DNA of 64,000 nucleotides from Bradyrhizobium archetypum (GCF_013114835.1 NZ_JAAVLW010000005.1:372001-436000), one strand, 5' to 3'; positions 16,533 through 28,470 are shown, numbered from the stretch's first letter. Numbers and translations are program-made. The notes: a model not told the origin generated them from the sequence alone.

Positions 16533-17483
16533 ATGCGTATTGCGGCAGGGATGATCTTTGCAGGCGCTGTTTCGCTGTTGGCATCGAGCACGGCATGGGC
16601 GCAGGTACCACCCGCGAAAGGCGTGGCTGCTCCTCCACAAGCCGCGCCGGCTCCTACCCCTGCTCCGGCGGCCGCGCCCGCCCCGACGCGCCCGCCCTGC
16701 AACAATCCGAACGCGCTCGGCATCGGCCGCACGGTCGAGATCGACACCACCGGCGGCCCCGGTTTCGGCTTCGAACATTTCAAGGAGCTCGACTTCCTTC
16801 GGGACAAGGAGGTCGTGCTGACCTTCGACGACGGCCCGTGGCCGGTGAATACGCCTGCGGTCCTGAAGACGCTTGCGGAAGAGTGCACCACCGGCATCTT
16901 CTTCCCGATTGGCAAGCACGCCACCTATTATCCTGAGATCCTCAAGCAGGTGATGGCGGCCGGCCACTCGATCGGATCGCACACCTGGTCGCATGCCGCG
17001 CTCGTCAACAAGAAGCTGACCGAGCAGCAGCGCAAGGATGAAATCGAAAAGGGTTTCAGCGCCGTGAAATGGGCGCTCGGCGGCAAGTCCCCTGCACCGT
17101 TCTTCCGCTTCCCGGCGCTGCAGCACCCGCCGGAGATGGTCACCTATCTCGGCGAGCGCAACATCGGGATCTTCTCCTGCGACCTTGATTCCTTCGACTT
17201 CAAGGCAAGCAAAGCGCAAACCATCATCGACAATGTGATGCGCAAGGTCGAAAAGAACGGCAAGGGCATCATCCTGATGCACGATTTCCAGAAGCACACC
17301 GCGGAAGCCCTCCCCGAACTTCTCAAGAAGCTGAAGGCCGGCGGTTACAAGGTGGTTGCGATGCGTGCCAAGACGCCGGTGCAGACCCTCGCGCAGTATG
17401 ACGAAGAGATCGTCAAGGATCTCAAGCTGCCGACAGTAAGCTCGCGACCGGTTTCCAGCGTCGTGCACACGATCTCGGAATAA
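16533..17483 (+). CDS. polysaccharide deacetylase (NodB domain), secreted
   Basis: The 316-residue protein has a signal peptide (MRIAAGMIFAGAVSLLAS to AWAQ), an Ala/Pro-rich linker (about 25-54), and a NodB domain from residue 93. The motifs are TFDDGP (catalytic base Asp99, metal ligand Asp100), GHSIGSHTWSH (ligands His150 and His154), FFRFPALQHP, and the final IILMHDF. Zinc-dependent removal of acetyl groups from a cell-envelope glycan is expected. The frame opens at GTG 16389, but the signal peptide and spacing favour 16533. The next gene starts 17 bases after its stop. Confidence 0.9.
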   Translation: MRIAAGMIFAGAVSLLASSTAWAQVPPAKGVAAPPQAAPAPTPAPAAAPAPTRPPCNNPNALGIGRTVEIDTTGGPGFGFEHFKELDFLRDKEVVLTFDDGPWPVNTPAVLKTLAEECTTGIFFPIGKHATYYPEILKQVMAAGHSIGSHTWSHAALVNKKLTEQQRKDEIEKGFSAVKWALGGKSPAPFFRFPALQHPPEMVTYLGERNIGIFSCDLDSFDFKASKAQTIIDNVMRKVEKNGKGIILMHDFQKHTAEALPELLKKLKAGGYKVVAMRAKTPVQTLAQYDEEIVKDLKLPTVSSRPVSSVVHTISE

Positions 17484-17500
17484 CGCGGCGCGACGCACAA

Positions 17501-18055
17501 GTGGCGCTGCGCATCGAAGGTTACGTCATCATTTCCGCCGACGGCATGCTGGCGGATGCGCGCAACGTCATGCCGGACGAATTGAAGTTCGAGGGCGACA
17601 AGGCGTTTTTCACCGCCGCTCTCGACCGCGTCGATTTGGTCGTGCACGGCCGCAATTCCTACGAGGACCAGCCGAATTCGCCGCGGCGCAGGCGGATCGT
17701 CCTGACGCGGAAGGTCGATGCGATCGCGCCCGATCCGGGCAATCCGAAAGCTACGCTGTGGAATCCCGCGGGCGTTTCGTTTGAAGCCGCGTGCAGCCAT
17801 GCCGGCGTCGGTACCGGCACCGTCGCGGTGATCGGCGGTCCCGGCGTGTTCGGCATGTTCATGGACCGCTACGACGAGTTCTGGCTGTCGATGGCGCCGC
17901 GTGTCCGCCTTCCCGGCGGCGAACCTTGCTTCCCCGGCGTCCCCGCGCGTTCGCCGCAGGACATCCTGGCCGCGCATGGCCTGCGCGCCGGCGCGCCGAA
18001 AATGCTCGATGCCGCGCACGAGGTCACCGTCACACCGTGGCGGCGCGGCGGCTAA
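17501..18055 (+). CDS. dihydrofolate reductase / RibD C-terminal-like protein
   Basis: The 184-residue protein follows the RibD C-terminal/DHFR-like pattern: IEGYVIISADGMLAD at the N-terminus, VVHGRNSYEDQPN (about 47-59), and the nucleotide-site strand VAVIGGPGVFGMFM (about 109-122). The family reduces pyrimidine-type substrates with NADPH. It starts with GTG at 17501, without a clear ribosome site. The product lacks the length of a complete RibD, so riboflavin synthesis should not be assumed. It may be cotranscribed with the deacetylase. Confidence 0.75.
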   Translation: MALRIEGYVIISADGMLADARNVMPDELKFEGDKAFFTAALDRVDLVVHGRNSYEDQPNSPRRRRIVLTRKVDAIAPDPGNPKATLWNPAGVSFEAACSHAGVGTGTVAVIGGPGVFGMFMDRYDEFWLSMAPRVRLPGGEPCFPGVPARSPQDILAAHGLRAGAPKMLDAAHEVTVTPWRRGG

Positions 18056-18108
18056 GCCGTCATCCTTTCGTCCAATCAACCTCCCCGTAAGCCACCTGCG
18101 GCCAGAGA

Positions 18109-18126
18109 CCGCTTGACAGCAAGCGG
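18109..18126. promoter_or_regulatory. inverted repeat over a TTGACA hexamer, possible operator
   Basis: CCGCTT (18109-18114) and AAGCGG (18121-18126) form a perfect six-base inverted repeat with a six-base spacer. TTGACA at 18113-18118 lies inside it and could be a -35 element for the TRAP operon starting at 18183. No good -10 is evident at 17 bases, so only the operator idea is offered. Confidence 0.3.
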
Positions 18127-18182
18127 ACACGGTTCCACCCTGAAAAGAAAAAAACACATATCATCATCGGGAGGACCACAAC

Positions 18183-19304
18183 ATGTTGAGGTACGCTTCA
18201 ACTATGCTTGCAGCGGTGACTCTTGGAATGGTCACCATCTTTGCGCAGCCGGTTCAGGCTCAAACCACTGAAAAGCCGCTGGTGCTGAAGGGTCAGTCGA
18301 CCCACCCTGCATCCTCGAACTTCCATCTTATCTTTAAGCTTTGGGCCGAGACCGTCGAGAAGATGACAGCCGGACGCCTGAAGATCGAAACGCTTCCGGC
18401 AGGAGCGATCGTGCCGCCGTTCGAGGTGTTCGACGCCACTTCCAAGAATGTTCTCGATGTCGGCATGGGACCATTCGGCTACATCCTCGGCCGCAACACC
18501 GCAACGATACCGATGTCGCACGGTCCGCTGTACGGCATGGACGGTTCGGACTACTGGGCCTGGTATTATGACGGTGGCGGCATGAAGCTGCTCGAAGAGT
18601 TCTATCGCGACGTCCTCAAACTGAACGTCGTCGGCTTCCCGATCCCGACCGACTACCCGCAGGGAATGGGCTGGTTCAAGAAGGAGATCAATAGCCTCAG
18701 CGATCTCAAGGGCATGAAGTACCGGATCTACGGCATCGGTGCGGAAACCTATGGCAGGCTCGGCGTGTCGGTCGTCACCATTCCCGGCGGCGAGATCGTG
18801 CCGGCGATGGAGCGCGGCGTGATCGAGGGCGCCGAGTGGATCAACTGCGAGGAAGACAAGAAGCTCGGCCTTCATCAGGTCGCCAAGCATTACTACACGC
18901 CGGGCATGCACGAGCCCGTCACCGGCGGGCAGTTGATGATCAACGGCGACGTCTGGAAGAAGCTCACGCCGGACCTGCAGGAAATCATCAAGGTGGCGAG
19001 CGTCTATGCAACGACGCAGCGCAACTTCGCCTTCAACCGCGAGACGGCGCAAGCCTGCCAGGATCTGATCAAGGCGGGCGTTCAGATGCATCGCACACCC
19101 GACGAGATCCTGAAGAACTTCCTCGACGAATGGGAGAAGATCCAGACCGAGCACGCGGCGAAGAATCCCTTCTACAGGAAGGTGATCGACAGCCAGAAGG
19201 CTTACGCCGAACAGATCGTGCCGTTCAAGCTGTCCTGGTTCCCGCCGTACAATTTTGCCGGCGAGTATTACTGGAAGAACAAGATCTACCTGACCAAGAA
19301 GTGA
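18183..19304 (+). CDS. dctP: TRAP transporter substrate-binding protein (DctP/TakP type), system 1
   Basis: The 373-residue periplasmic receptor has a signal peptide ending FAQPVQAQ (about residue 27). The DctP fold is recognised by TAGRLKIETLPAGAIVPPFEV, DLKGMKYRIYG (the substrate-carboxylate Arg region) and IPGGEIVPAMERGVIEGAEWIN. The EW pair in the last motif is typical of the TakP and mannitol/chloroaromatic subgroup, whose ligands are usually 2-oxo or hydroxy acids. GGGAGG lies nine bases before the ATG. It heads a dctP-dctQ-dctM operon. Confidence 0.93.
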   Translation: MLRYASTMLAAVTLGMVTIFAQPVQAQTTEKPLVLKGQSTHPASSNFHLIFKLWAETVEKMTAGRLKIETLPAGAIVPPFEVFDATSKNVLDVGMGPFGYILGRNTATIPMSHGPLYGMDGSDYWAWYYDGGGMKLLEEFYRDVLKLNVVGFPIPTDYPQGMGWFKKEINSLSDLKGMKYRIYGIGAETYGRLGVSVVTIPGGEIVPAMERGVIEGAEWINCEEDKKLGLHQVAKHYYTPGMHEPVTGGQLMINGDVWKKLTPDLQEIIKVASVYATTQRNFAFNRETAQACQDLIKAGVQMHRTPDEILKNFLDEWEKIQTEHAAKNPFYRKVIDSQKAYAEQIVPFKLSWFPPYNFAGEYYWKNKIYLTKK

Positions 19305-19376
19305 TCTCTCTTCGCATCTAGCGGAGCGGCTGGCGTCCCGCGAAGGGACGCCGGCACTGCCTGAAGAGGTTTGATC

Positions 19377-19970
19377 ATGTCGTCAGACACCACGAATGCT
19401 TCGGTCACCGGCAATTCGGGCGGCGAATTCCCGCGCGCCTTTTACGCGACAATACGCCTGGTCGACGGCTTCACCGATATTACCGGCAAGCTCATTGCGC
19501 TGTCGATGTTGTTTCTGGTCGTGACGATCTCCTACGAGGTCGTCATGCGCTACGGGTTCGGCGCGCCGACGATCTGGGTCTACGAATCGAGCTTCATGGT
19601 CAACGGCGCGGCCTTCATGCTGGGCGCTGGATACGCGCTGCTGAAAGGCGCGCACGTTCGCACTGACATTTATTGGGAGAATTACTCGGAGCGGACGAAG
19701 GGCATCGTCGATCTGGTGTCCTACCTGCTCCTTTTCTATCCGGCCATGATCATTTTCATGCTGATCAGCATCGACGATGCCTGGCATTCCTACGAGACCG
19801 GCGAAAGATCGCAGGAAAGCGTGTGGCGCGCGATCATGTGGCCGTTCCGCGCCACGATTCCGCTGGCGGCCATTCTGCTCATGATCCAGGGCGTCTCCGA
19901 GGTCCTGAAGTGCTGGTACCAGGTCCAGTTCGGCCGCGAGTTCGTACATAGGGAAAAGATCGAGATATGA
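19377..19970 (+). CDS. dctQ: TRAP transporter small permease (DctQ), system 1
   Basis: A 197-residue membrane protein with four predicted helices (about 31-53, 70-90, 115-135, 155-178). The DctQ hallmark TISYEVVMRYGFGAPTIWVYE and the GAGYALLKGAHVRTD segment are present. It links the DctP receptor to the large permease. ATG at 19377 follows AGAGG; a TTG two codons earlier is less likely. Its stop overlaps the dctM start by four bases. Confidence 0.92.
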   Translation: MSSDTTNASVTGNSGGEFPRAFYATIRLVDGFTDITGKLIALSMLFLVVTISYEVVMRYGFGAPTIWVYESSFMVNGAAFMLGAGYALLKGAHVRTDIYWENYSERTKGIVDLVSYLLLFYPAMIIFMLISIDDAWHSYETGERSQESVWRAIMWPFRATIPLAAILLMIQGVSEVLKCWYQVQFGREFVHREKIEI

Positions 19971-21385
19971 CCGGAGTCGAGCTTCTCGGACTTGTCATGC
20001 TCCTGGTGATGCTGGGAGCGATCTTTATCGGTCTGCCGATCAGCTTCACGCTGCTCTTCCTGGCGCTGATGTTCGGCTATGTCGGCATGGGGGAGCGCGT
20101 CTTCAACCTCGCCTACCTGCAGACCATCGGCCTGATGAAGCAGGACGAACTGGTCGCGGTGCCGATGTTCGTTCTGATGGGCTTCATCTGCGACCAGGCT
20201 GGACTGATGGAGCGGCTGTTCAAGGCGTTCCGCGATCTGTTCGCGCCGCTCAAGGGCGCGCTCTACGTGGTCGTGATTCTCACGGCGACATTGTTCGGGA
20301 TCGCTGCCGGAACCGTCGGCGCAACCGTCGCCCTGCTCGGCATCATGGCCGGACCGATGATGATCCGCTCGGGCTACGATGTGCGGATGTCGGCCGGCGC
20401 CATTGCCGCCGGCGGCACGCTCGGCATCCTGATCCCACCGTCGGTGATGCTGGTCGTAATGGCGCCCGTGCTCGATATCTCGATCATCGATCTCTATGCG
20501 GCCGCGTTCGGCCCGGGCTTCCTGCTGTCCGCGATGTTCATCGCCTACACCCTGATCCGCTGCCATTTCAATCCGAAGCTCGGCCCGCCGGTGCCGGTCG
20601 AGGAGCGGCAGGCTTCGATGCGGATCGTGCTGTGGGAATGCCTGGTCGGCCTGGTGCCCGTGACCGTGCTGACGATCGTGACGCTTGGCGCCATTCTTGC
20701 CGGCATCACGACGGCCGCGGAGGCGGCGGCTTTCGGTGCGCTTGGCGCGATCCTGCTCGTTGTCGCCTATGGCAAATTCACATGGCGCGGCCTGCTCGAC
20801 GCCTGTTACGCCACGCTGGCGACGACCAGCATGGTGCTGCTGCTCGCGGTCGCCTCCAACGTGTTCGGCGCCGTGTTCGCATGGCTCGGCACGGCGACCT
20901 GGATGACCAAGGCGCTGCTCGCCTCACCATTGCCGCCCTGGGGCACGATGTCGCTATTGCTGACGCTGATATTCCTGCTCGGCTGGCCGTTCGAATGGCC
21001 CGCGATCGTCTTCATCTTTCTGCCGATGCTCGCGCCCGTGGCCAAGGGCCTCGGCTACGACATGGTCTGGTTCGGCTGCATCGTCGCGGTTGTGCTGCAG
21101 ACCGCCTTCCTGTCTCCGCCGGTCGCCATGTCGGCCTATTATCTCAAACAGGTCGTCAAGGAATGGAATTTGCGGCTGATCTACCGCGGCATGGCCGACT
21201 TCATGGTCATCCAGTGCGTCTGCGTGGCGCTGGTATTGATCTTCCCGGCAATTGCGATGTGGTTCCCGCAATGGCTGCAAGCGCGCCGGGTCGCGGCGCG
21301 CACCGCGCAGATCGAGTACGTCGCGCCGCCGCAGAGTGCTGCTGCGACGCTTGATGGCCCACGCGTGGCAATCCGGAATTTCTGA
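19967..21385 (+). CDS. dctM: TRAP transporter large permease (DctM), system 1
   Basis: The 472-residue protein has about 12 hydrophobic segments and DctM landmarks: MLGAIFIGLPISFTLLF near the start, GGTLGILIPPSVMLVV at about 145-160, and LGWPFEWPAIVFIF and LSPPVAMSAYYLKQVV near the end. It uses the sodium gradient to import a carboxylate handed over by DctP. The ATG overlaps the dctQ stop (ATGA). The C-terminal 25 residues are soluble. It is a clear homologue of the system 2 DctM at 46577-48001. Confidence 0.93.
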   Translation: MTGVELLGLVMLLVMLGAIFIGLPISFTLLFLALMFGYVGMGERVFNLAYLQTIGLMKQDELVAVPMFVLMGFICDQAGLMERLFKAFRDLFAPLKGALYVVVILTATLFGIAAGTVGATVALLGIMAGPMMIRSGYDVRMSAGAIAAGGTLGILIPPSVMLVVMAPVLDISIIDLYAAAFGPGFLLSAMFIAYTLIRCHFNPKLGPPVPVEERQASMRIVLWECLVGLVPVTVLTIVTLGAILAGITTAAEAAAFGALGAILLVVAYGKFTWRGLLDACYATLATTSMVLLLAVASNVFGAVFAWLGTATWMTKALLASPLPPWGTMSLLLTLIFLLGWPFEWPAIVFIFLPMLAPVAKGLGYDMVWFGCIVAVVLQTAFLSPPVAMSAYYLKQVVKEWNLRLIYRGMADFMVIQCVCVALVLIFPAIAMWFPQWLQARRVAARTAQIEYVAPPQSAAATLDGPRVAIRNF

Positions 21386-21391
21386 CTCGCC

Positions 21392-21414
21392 TGAATCCGC
21401 CGCTACCGGATTCA
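21392..21414. terminator. bidirectional terminator candidate
   Basis: TGAATCCG (21392-21399) and CGGATTCA (21407-21414) form a perfect eight-base stem with a seven-base loop, followed by AAATTT. It fills the gap between convergent dctM and doxX and includes the doxX stop codon. The T-run is weak. Confidence 0.4.
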
Positions 21415-21864
21415 AATTTCTCCATAAGCCGGCTCGTTCGGCCGCGGCCCTTTGCCGTAGCCCGCGATCATGAACAGGGCGCCGATGATCGACAGGTTCT
21501 TCAGGGCTTCGATCAGCGTCTTGGCGTTCTCGGGCGCCGGCTGATTCCAGAAATCATGGAAGTAGAAGGTCGCGGCGAGCACGAAAAAGATCAGCAGGAT
21601 CGCAAAGAAACGCGCGCCGAAATTGACTGCGATCATCAGGCCGGCGAGGATTTCAAAGCCGCCGGCGCCTACCGCCAGCAATTGCGATATCGGCATGCCG
21701 GTCATGGTCTCGAGCTGGGAGGTATAGGGCGCAAGCATCGCCGGAATAGCCACCTTGGATGCGATGAAGTCCGCCGTCTGCTGTAGCGCGAAGAGCTTGG
21801 TCGCTCCCGTGTACATGAAGAGGACGGCGAACAGGACTCGCCCGAAGGTCACTAACGCTGGCAT
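21412..21864 (-). CDS. DoxX family membrane protein
   Basis: A 150-residue protein with four helices and the DoxX pattern: GRVLFAVLFMYTGATKLFAL at the N-terminus and GAGGFEILAGLMIAVNFGARFFAILL in the middle (shown as GAGGFEILAGLMIAV and ARFFAILLI). DoxX-like proteins are implicated in redox or thiosulphate and quinone metabolism but many have no proven role. The start at 21864 is chosen for GAGG eight bases upstream; an ATG at 21888 lacks one. It lies downstream of maeB on the same strand, separated by a structured repeat. Confidence 0.85.
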   Translation of the reverse strand: MPALVTFGRVLFAVLFMYTGATKLFALQQTADFIASKVAIPAMLAPYTSQLETMTGMPISQLLAVGAGGFEILAGLMIAVNFGARFFAILLIFFVLAATFYFHDFWNQPAPENAKTLIEALKNLSIIGALFMIAGYGKGPRPNEPAYGEI

Positions 21865-22018
21865 GGGATCGGCCTCACTGAATGGCATGCAAAATTAGCA
21901 GGCGGCGCGAAACGATTATGGGCGTTTCGTCTCCGCTTTTCAAACGCTCAAAATCGAAACCATCCGCGCAGCAGCCTGCGCGCCCCCAACCAGACCTCCT
22001 GATAGAAGCAGAACCAAG

Positions 22019-22093
22019 GCGCTTTCTTGATCATAGCTTTTCAAGCGCCCCGGACTCCCCGGGGCGCGGTAGCCGCGCGTATCAAGAAAGCGC
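22019..22093. repeat. nested inverted repeat downstream of maeB
   Basis: Perfect 13-base outer arms (22019-22031 and 22081-22093) enclose a 9-base inner hairpin (22045-22053 with 22059-22067, loop of five) and an overlapping alternative 6-base hairpin (22064-22069 with 22073-22078). On the minus strand it begins 50 bases after the maeB stop and ends about 155 bases before the DoxX start. It has no T-run typical of a simple terminator. It could be a three-way-junction RNA, a small non-autonomous repeat or an mRNA stabiliser. The forward frame crossing it (21882-22124) has no coding support. Confidence 0.7.
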
Positions 22094-22142
22094 GCCAGAA
22101 CAAAAGGCTGGACGCCGGTTTTGAATCGGTCTGAACCCGGAT

Positions 22143-24452
<2,310 letters not shown>

Positions 24453-24710
24453 ACACTCCCCCCACGGGCTTCAACGACCCCGAATACGTGCCGAGGCCGG
24501 TCTTGATGCGAACCGTCAGTTTTGCGGCAGATTGAGCCGGATGTGAAGCACGGGCACCCACTTGGATGCAACATCCGCCAGCTTTCCCATCAACAGGGCC
24601 ATCGACGCAAGGCAGCAAAGCCGGTAGCATATTTTCCTCCCTACCCCGTCCCTTGACCGACAATGTGGCAAATTCGCCTCCCGCAAATGTCGGTGTCCGG
24701 AGCACAACTA

Positions 24711-26693
24711 ATGGTAAAGATACTGGTGGGCTTGGTCGCCGCGGTCGTGATCGCGGCGGGCGGCTTCTTCGGCTTCGAATTTTACACCCAGCATCGGATC
24801 ACGCGCGAGGTCGAGGCCGCGTTCGAGCAGATCAGAGCCACGGGCGGCAAGGCCAGCCACGGCAAGGTGTCGTTCGACCTGAAGAGCCGCACGCTCAGGA
24901 TCGCGGACATTGCCACGGAATCGGCGTCGCAGCCGCCGGTAAGCGTCAAGATCGCCAGCATCACAGCCTCTGGTGTCGGTCAGCCGGATGCGACGCGCTT
25001 CTCGGCTGAAGCCATCGAGGCGAGCGACCTCGAACTCAATACCAGAATGCCTGCAGGAGCGGATTGGCAGGTCACCTACAAGGTGCCGCGGATTACCGCG
25101 AAGGATTTCTCCGGACCGGCAAGCCTGCCGCGGCCACCGGCATCCTCGTCAGTGATCGATCTCTATCGACAGCTTATCGAACAGCTTGGGGCGCTCACCG
25201 CCTCCTCGATCACGGCGCCCAGCGTTGCCGGCACCATGAACTCCGGAAACCCGGCGCTGGGGAACGGGGAATTCGCCTATTCCAATCTTGCGCTGCGCGA
25301 CATCAAGGCCGGCAAGATCGCCGCCGTCACCGTCGATCGAATGACGTTCACGGCGACCTCGCAACCGAAGGGCAAGCCCCAGAAGGTCACCGGCGACCTG
25401 GCCAATCTCGCCGCGCAGGACGTCGACACGGCAGCCGCCGCAGCGATCCTCGATCCGCAGCGCGCTAATGACGACCAATACTACCGTGTCTACCGGCAGA
25501 TCAGCGCCGGCGCCTATACGCTCACCTCAGGGCAAGGGCCGACGGTGCGTATCGAGGGGCTGACGGCCGACGATATCGGGGCGCGGCCCTCGCGGCTGCA
25601 ACTGGCTGCGCTCTTGGCAGCGATACCGTCCGGCACGGCGCAGCCGACGCCGGCACAGGCGCGCGAAATGATGGAGCGGGTGGCCAAGATCTACGAGGGC
25701 GTGCGCATTGGAAGCGCCGAGATGCGCGGCTTTTCGATGGATATGCCGGAAGGCGGCTTCAAGCTCGCCTCGATGCGCTTCAGCCTGGAGAACGGAAAGA
25801 CCGGCGAATTTGCGGTCGAGGGCTTTGACGGCCGGACGCCGCAGGGTCCGATCAAGCTCACCCGCTTTGCGCTGAAGGGGTTGGATATCGCCGGCCTGTT
25901 GCGCATGACCGCGCTGTTCTCGAACCCGGCGCAACCACCGCCGCCCGACCAGGCGCTCGGCATGATCGCCCTGCTCGAGGGCGCCGAGCTCAAGGGCTTC
26001 GCTGCGCCCTACAAGAACACCGGCAGGCCGATCAACGTCGACCTCGTCAGCCTGGACTGGGGACAGTTCGTCGGACCTGTCCCGAGCAAGGCGCGGCTGA
26101 TCGCGAAGATGTCCGGTCCGCTTGACGCTGGTCATCCCGGCCAGCGAATGCTGATTGCCGCGGGCCTCGACAAGATGGCGATCAATCTCGATCTCGGCAC
26201 CGCGTGGACCGAAGCATCACGTTCATTCGTGCTGGAGCCGGCGGCGGTCGAACTTGGCAGCATGCTGAAGGCATCCGCAAAAATTTCGCTCGCCAACGTT
26301 CCGCGCGAGGTGTTCTCGATCAATCCGCTTCAGGCAGCGGTCATGGCCGCGCAAATCGAGGCCGGCGCAATCGAGCTCACGGTGCGTGATCTCGGTATCG
26401 TCGATCTCGCGGTTACCCACTATGCAAGGACGCAGAACGTCAGCCGCGACGCGGCGCGGCTTGCGATCGTCGACGACGTCAGGGAGAGCGGCGCCAAGGC
26501 GGCGACCGGCAACCCCGATGCAGCGGCGGCCGTGGATTCGCTGGCGCGCTTCATCGAGACGCCGGGGACGACGCTTACGATCAAGCTTACACCGCTCGGC
26601 AAGGTGCCGGCGATGGAGCTTTTTCAGATGTTGAAGTCCGATCCGCTGATCGCGCTGGCGCAATTCCGGATTGAGGCTTCGACGGGGCTGTGA
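24711..26693 (+). CDS. large membrane-anchored protein of unknown function
   Basis: A 660-residue protein with one N-terminal transmembrane anchor (MVKILVGLVAAVVIAAGGFFGF) and a long predicted periplasmic body without cysteine-rich or enzymatic motifs. The body alternates beta-strand-like stretches such as GKASHGKVSFDLKSRTLRI, GVRIGSAEMRGFSMDMPEGG and TGEFAVEGFDGRTPQGPIKL, a pattern reminiscent of AsmA-like or lipid-chute proteins, but I cannot place it in a family. ATG at 24711 is chosen at the anchor; 16 upstream codons are unsupported. It is divergent from maeB, and its stop lies one base from the convergent aspS stop. Confidence 0.8.
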   Translation: MVKILVGLVAAVVIAAGGFFGFEFYTQHRITREVEAAFEQIRATGGKASHGKVSFDLKSRTLRIADIATESASQPPVSVKIASITASGVGQPDATRFSAEAIEASDLELNTRMPAGADWQVTYKVPRITAKDFSGPASLPRPPASSSVIDLYRQLIEQLGALTASSITAPSVAGTMNSGNPALGNGEFAYSNLALRDIKAGKIAAVTVDRMTFTATSQPKGKPQKVTGDLANLAAQDVDTAAAAAILDPQRANDDQYYRVYRQISAGAYTLTSGQGPTVRIEGLTADDIGARPSRLQLAALLAAIPSGTAQPTPAQAREMMERVAKIYEGVRIGSAEMRGFSMDMPEGGFKLASMRFSLENGKTGEFAVEGFDGRTPQGPIKLTRFALKGLDIAGLLRMTALFSNPAQPPPPDQALGMIALLEGAELKGFAAPYKNTGRPINVDLVSLDWGQFVGPVPSKARLIAKMSGPLDAGHPGQRMLIAAGLDKMAINLDLGTAWTEASRSFVLEPAAVELGSMLKASAKISLANVPREVFSINPLQAAVMAAQIEAGAIELTVRDLGIVDLAVTHYARTQNVSRDAARLAIVDDVRESGAKAATGNPDAAAAVDSLARFIETPGTTLTIKLTPLGKVPAMELFQMLKSDPLIALAQFRIEASTGL

Positions 26694-26694
26694 G

Positions 26695-28470
26695 CTAACC
26701 CTTAGCCGGCAGGTTGAGCCGGATGTGGAGCTCGCGGAGCTGCTTGGTCGTGACTTCCGACGGCGCGCCCATCAAGAGGTCGACGGCCTGCTGGTTCATC
26801 GGGAACAGCGAGATCTCGCGCAGATTCGTGGTGCCGCAGAGCAGCATCACGATGCGGTCGACACCCGCCGCCATGCCGCCATGCGGCGGGGCACCATACT
26901 GGAACGCGCGATACATGCCGCCGAAACGCTCGACGACATCCTTCTCGCCATAGCCCGCGATCTCGAACGCCTTCACCATCGCTTCCGGCTTGTGGTTGCG
27001 AATGCCACCGGAGGCGATCTCGTAGCCGTTGCAGGTGATGTCGTACTGGAACGCCTTGATGGTCAGCGGGTCCATCGTCTTCAGCGCTTCAAGCCCGCCC
27101 TGCGGCATCGAGAACGGGTTATGCGAGAAGTCGACCTTCTTGTCGTCCTCGTTGTACTCGTACATCGGGAAGTCGACGATCCAGGCGAGCTCGAACCGGT
27201 CCTTGTCGACCAGGTTCAATTCCTCGGCCACCCTGCTGCGGGCGAGCCCTGAGAACTTCCAGAATTTTTCCGGATCGCCCGCCACGAAGAACGCGGCGTC
27301 GCCCTCCTTCATGCCGAGCTGGTCGCGGATCGCGGCCGTCCGTTCTGCGCCGATGTTGTTGGCCAAGGGGCCGGCGCCCTCGCCGCCCTCGCGCCACATG
27401 ATGTAGCCGAGACCGGGCTGGCCTTCGCCCTGTGCCCACGAGTTCATGCGGTCGCAGAAAGCGCGTGAACCGCCGCCCTTGCCCGGGATCGCCCAGACCT
27501 GGTTCTTCGGGTCTTCCAGCATCCGCGCGAACACCTTGAAGCCGGAGCCCCGGAAATGCTCGGAGACATCCTGCATCACGATCGGGTTGCGCAGGTCCGG
27601 CTTGTCGGTGCCGTATTTGCGCAGCGCTTCCGCAAACGGAATCCGCGGCCAGCCTTTGGTGACCGGCTTGCCCTTGGCGAACTCCTCGAACACTCCGGTG
27701 ACAACCGGCTCCATCGCCGCAAAGACGTCTTCCTGCGTGACGAAGCTCATCTCAACATCGAGCTGATAGAACTCGCCCGGCAGACGATCGGCGCGCGGGT
27801 CCTCGTCGCGGAAGCACGGCGCGATCTGGAAGTAGCGATCGAAGCCGCTCATCATCAGGAGCTGCTTGTACTGCTGCGGCGCCTGCGGCAGCGCGTAGAA
27901 CTTGCCGGGATGGATGCGCGACGGCACCAGGAAGTCGCGCGCGCCCTCCGGCGACGATGCCGTCAGGATCGGGGTCTGAAATTCGAAAAAACCCTGCTCC
28001 TTCATCCGCCGGCGCATCGAATCCACTATGGCGCCGCGGGTCATGATGTTCTGGTGCAGCTTCTCGCGACGGAGATCGAGGAACCGGTACTTGAGCCGGA
28101 TATCTTCGGGATATTCCTGCTCGCCGAACACCGGCAGCGGCAATTCGCCGGCCGGGCCCAGCACCTCGATCTCGCTGACGTAAACCTCGACCCTGCCAGT
28201 CGGCAGTTCCGGGTTGTCGGTGCCCTCGGGTCGCCGGCGCACCTTGCCGTCGATCCGCACCACCCATTCCGAGCGGAACTTTTCCACTTCCTTGAATGCC
28301 GGCGAATCCGGGTCGGCCACGCACTGGGTGATGCCGTAATGATCGCGCAGGTCGATGAACAGCACGCCGCCGTGATCCCGGATGCGATGGCACCAGCCGG
28401 AAAGACGGGCGATTTGCCCGATGTCGCTCTCGCGGAGCGCGCCGCATGTATGTGACCGGTAGCGATGCAT
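26695..28470 (-). CDS. aspS: aspartyl-tRNA synthetase
   Basis: The 591-residue enzyme charges tRNA with aspartate. The N-terminal OB fold (about 1-110) binds the anticodon. The class II core has motif 2, [19 protein letters not shown], and motif 3, [11 protein letters not shown], and the bacterial GAD insertion lies between (about 290-410). Length fits the bacterial type. Many alphaproteobacteria lack AsnRS and use a non-discriminating AspRS with GatCAB; the sequence alone does not settle this here. The start at 28470 ([12 protein letters not shown]) matches the family. Confidence 0.97.
   Translation of the reverse strand: MHRYRSHTCGALRESDIGQIARLSGWCHRIRDHGGVLFIDLRDHYGITQCVADPDSPAFKEVEKFRSEWVVRIDGKVRRRPEGTDNPELPTGRVEVYVSEIEVLGPAGELPLPVFGEQEYPEDIRLKYRFLDLRREKLHQNIMTRGAIVDSMRRRMKEQGFFEFQTPILTASSPEGARDFLVPSRIHPGKFYALPQAPQQYKQLLMMSGFDRYFQIAPCFRDEDPRADRLPGEFYQLDVEMSFVTQEDVFAAMEPVVTGVFEEFAKGKPVTKGWPRIPFAEALRKYGTDKPDLRNPIVMQDVSEHFRGSGFKVFARMLEDPKNQVWAIPGKGGGSRAFCDRMNSWAQGEGQPGLGYIMWREGGEGAGPLANNIGAERTAAIRDQLGMKEGDAAFFVAGDPEKFWKFSGLARSRVAEELNLVDKDRFELAWIVDFPMYEYNEDDKKVDFSHNPFSMPQGGLEALKTMDPLTIKAFQYDITCNGYEIASGGIRNHKPEAMVKAFEIAGYGEKDVVERFGGMYRAFQYGAPPHGGMAAGVDRIVMLLCGTTNLREISLFPMNQQAVDLLMGAPSEVTTKQLRELHIRLNLPAKG

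Noticed and set aside
18113-18142. full sigma-70 promoter before TRAP operon 1
   Set aside because: A TTGACA is present but no acceptable -10 lies at 16-18 bases, so only the dyad is reported.
21882-22124. 80-residue plus-strand frame across the nested repeat
   Set aside because: The sequence is a basic, low-complexity product created partly by the inverted repeat, with no ribosome site.
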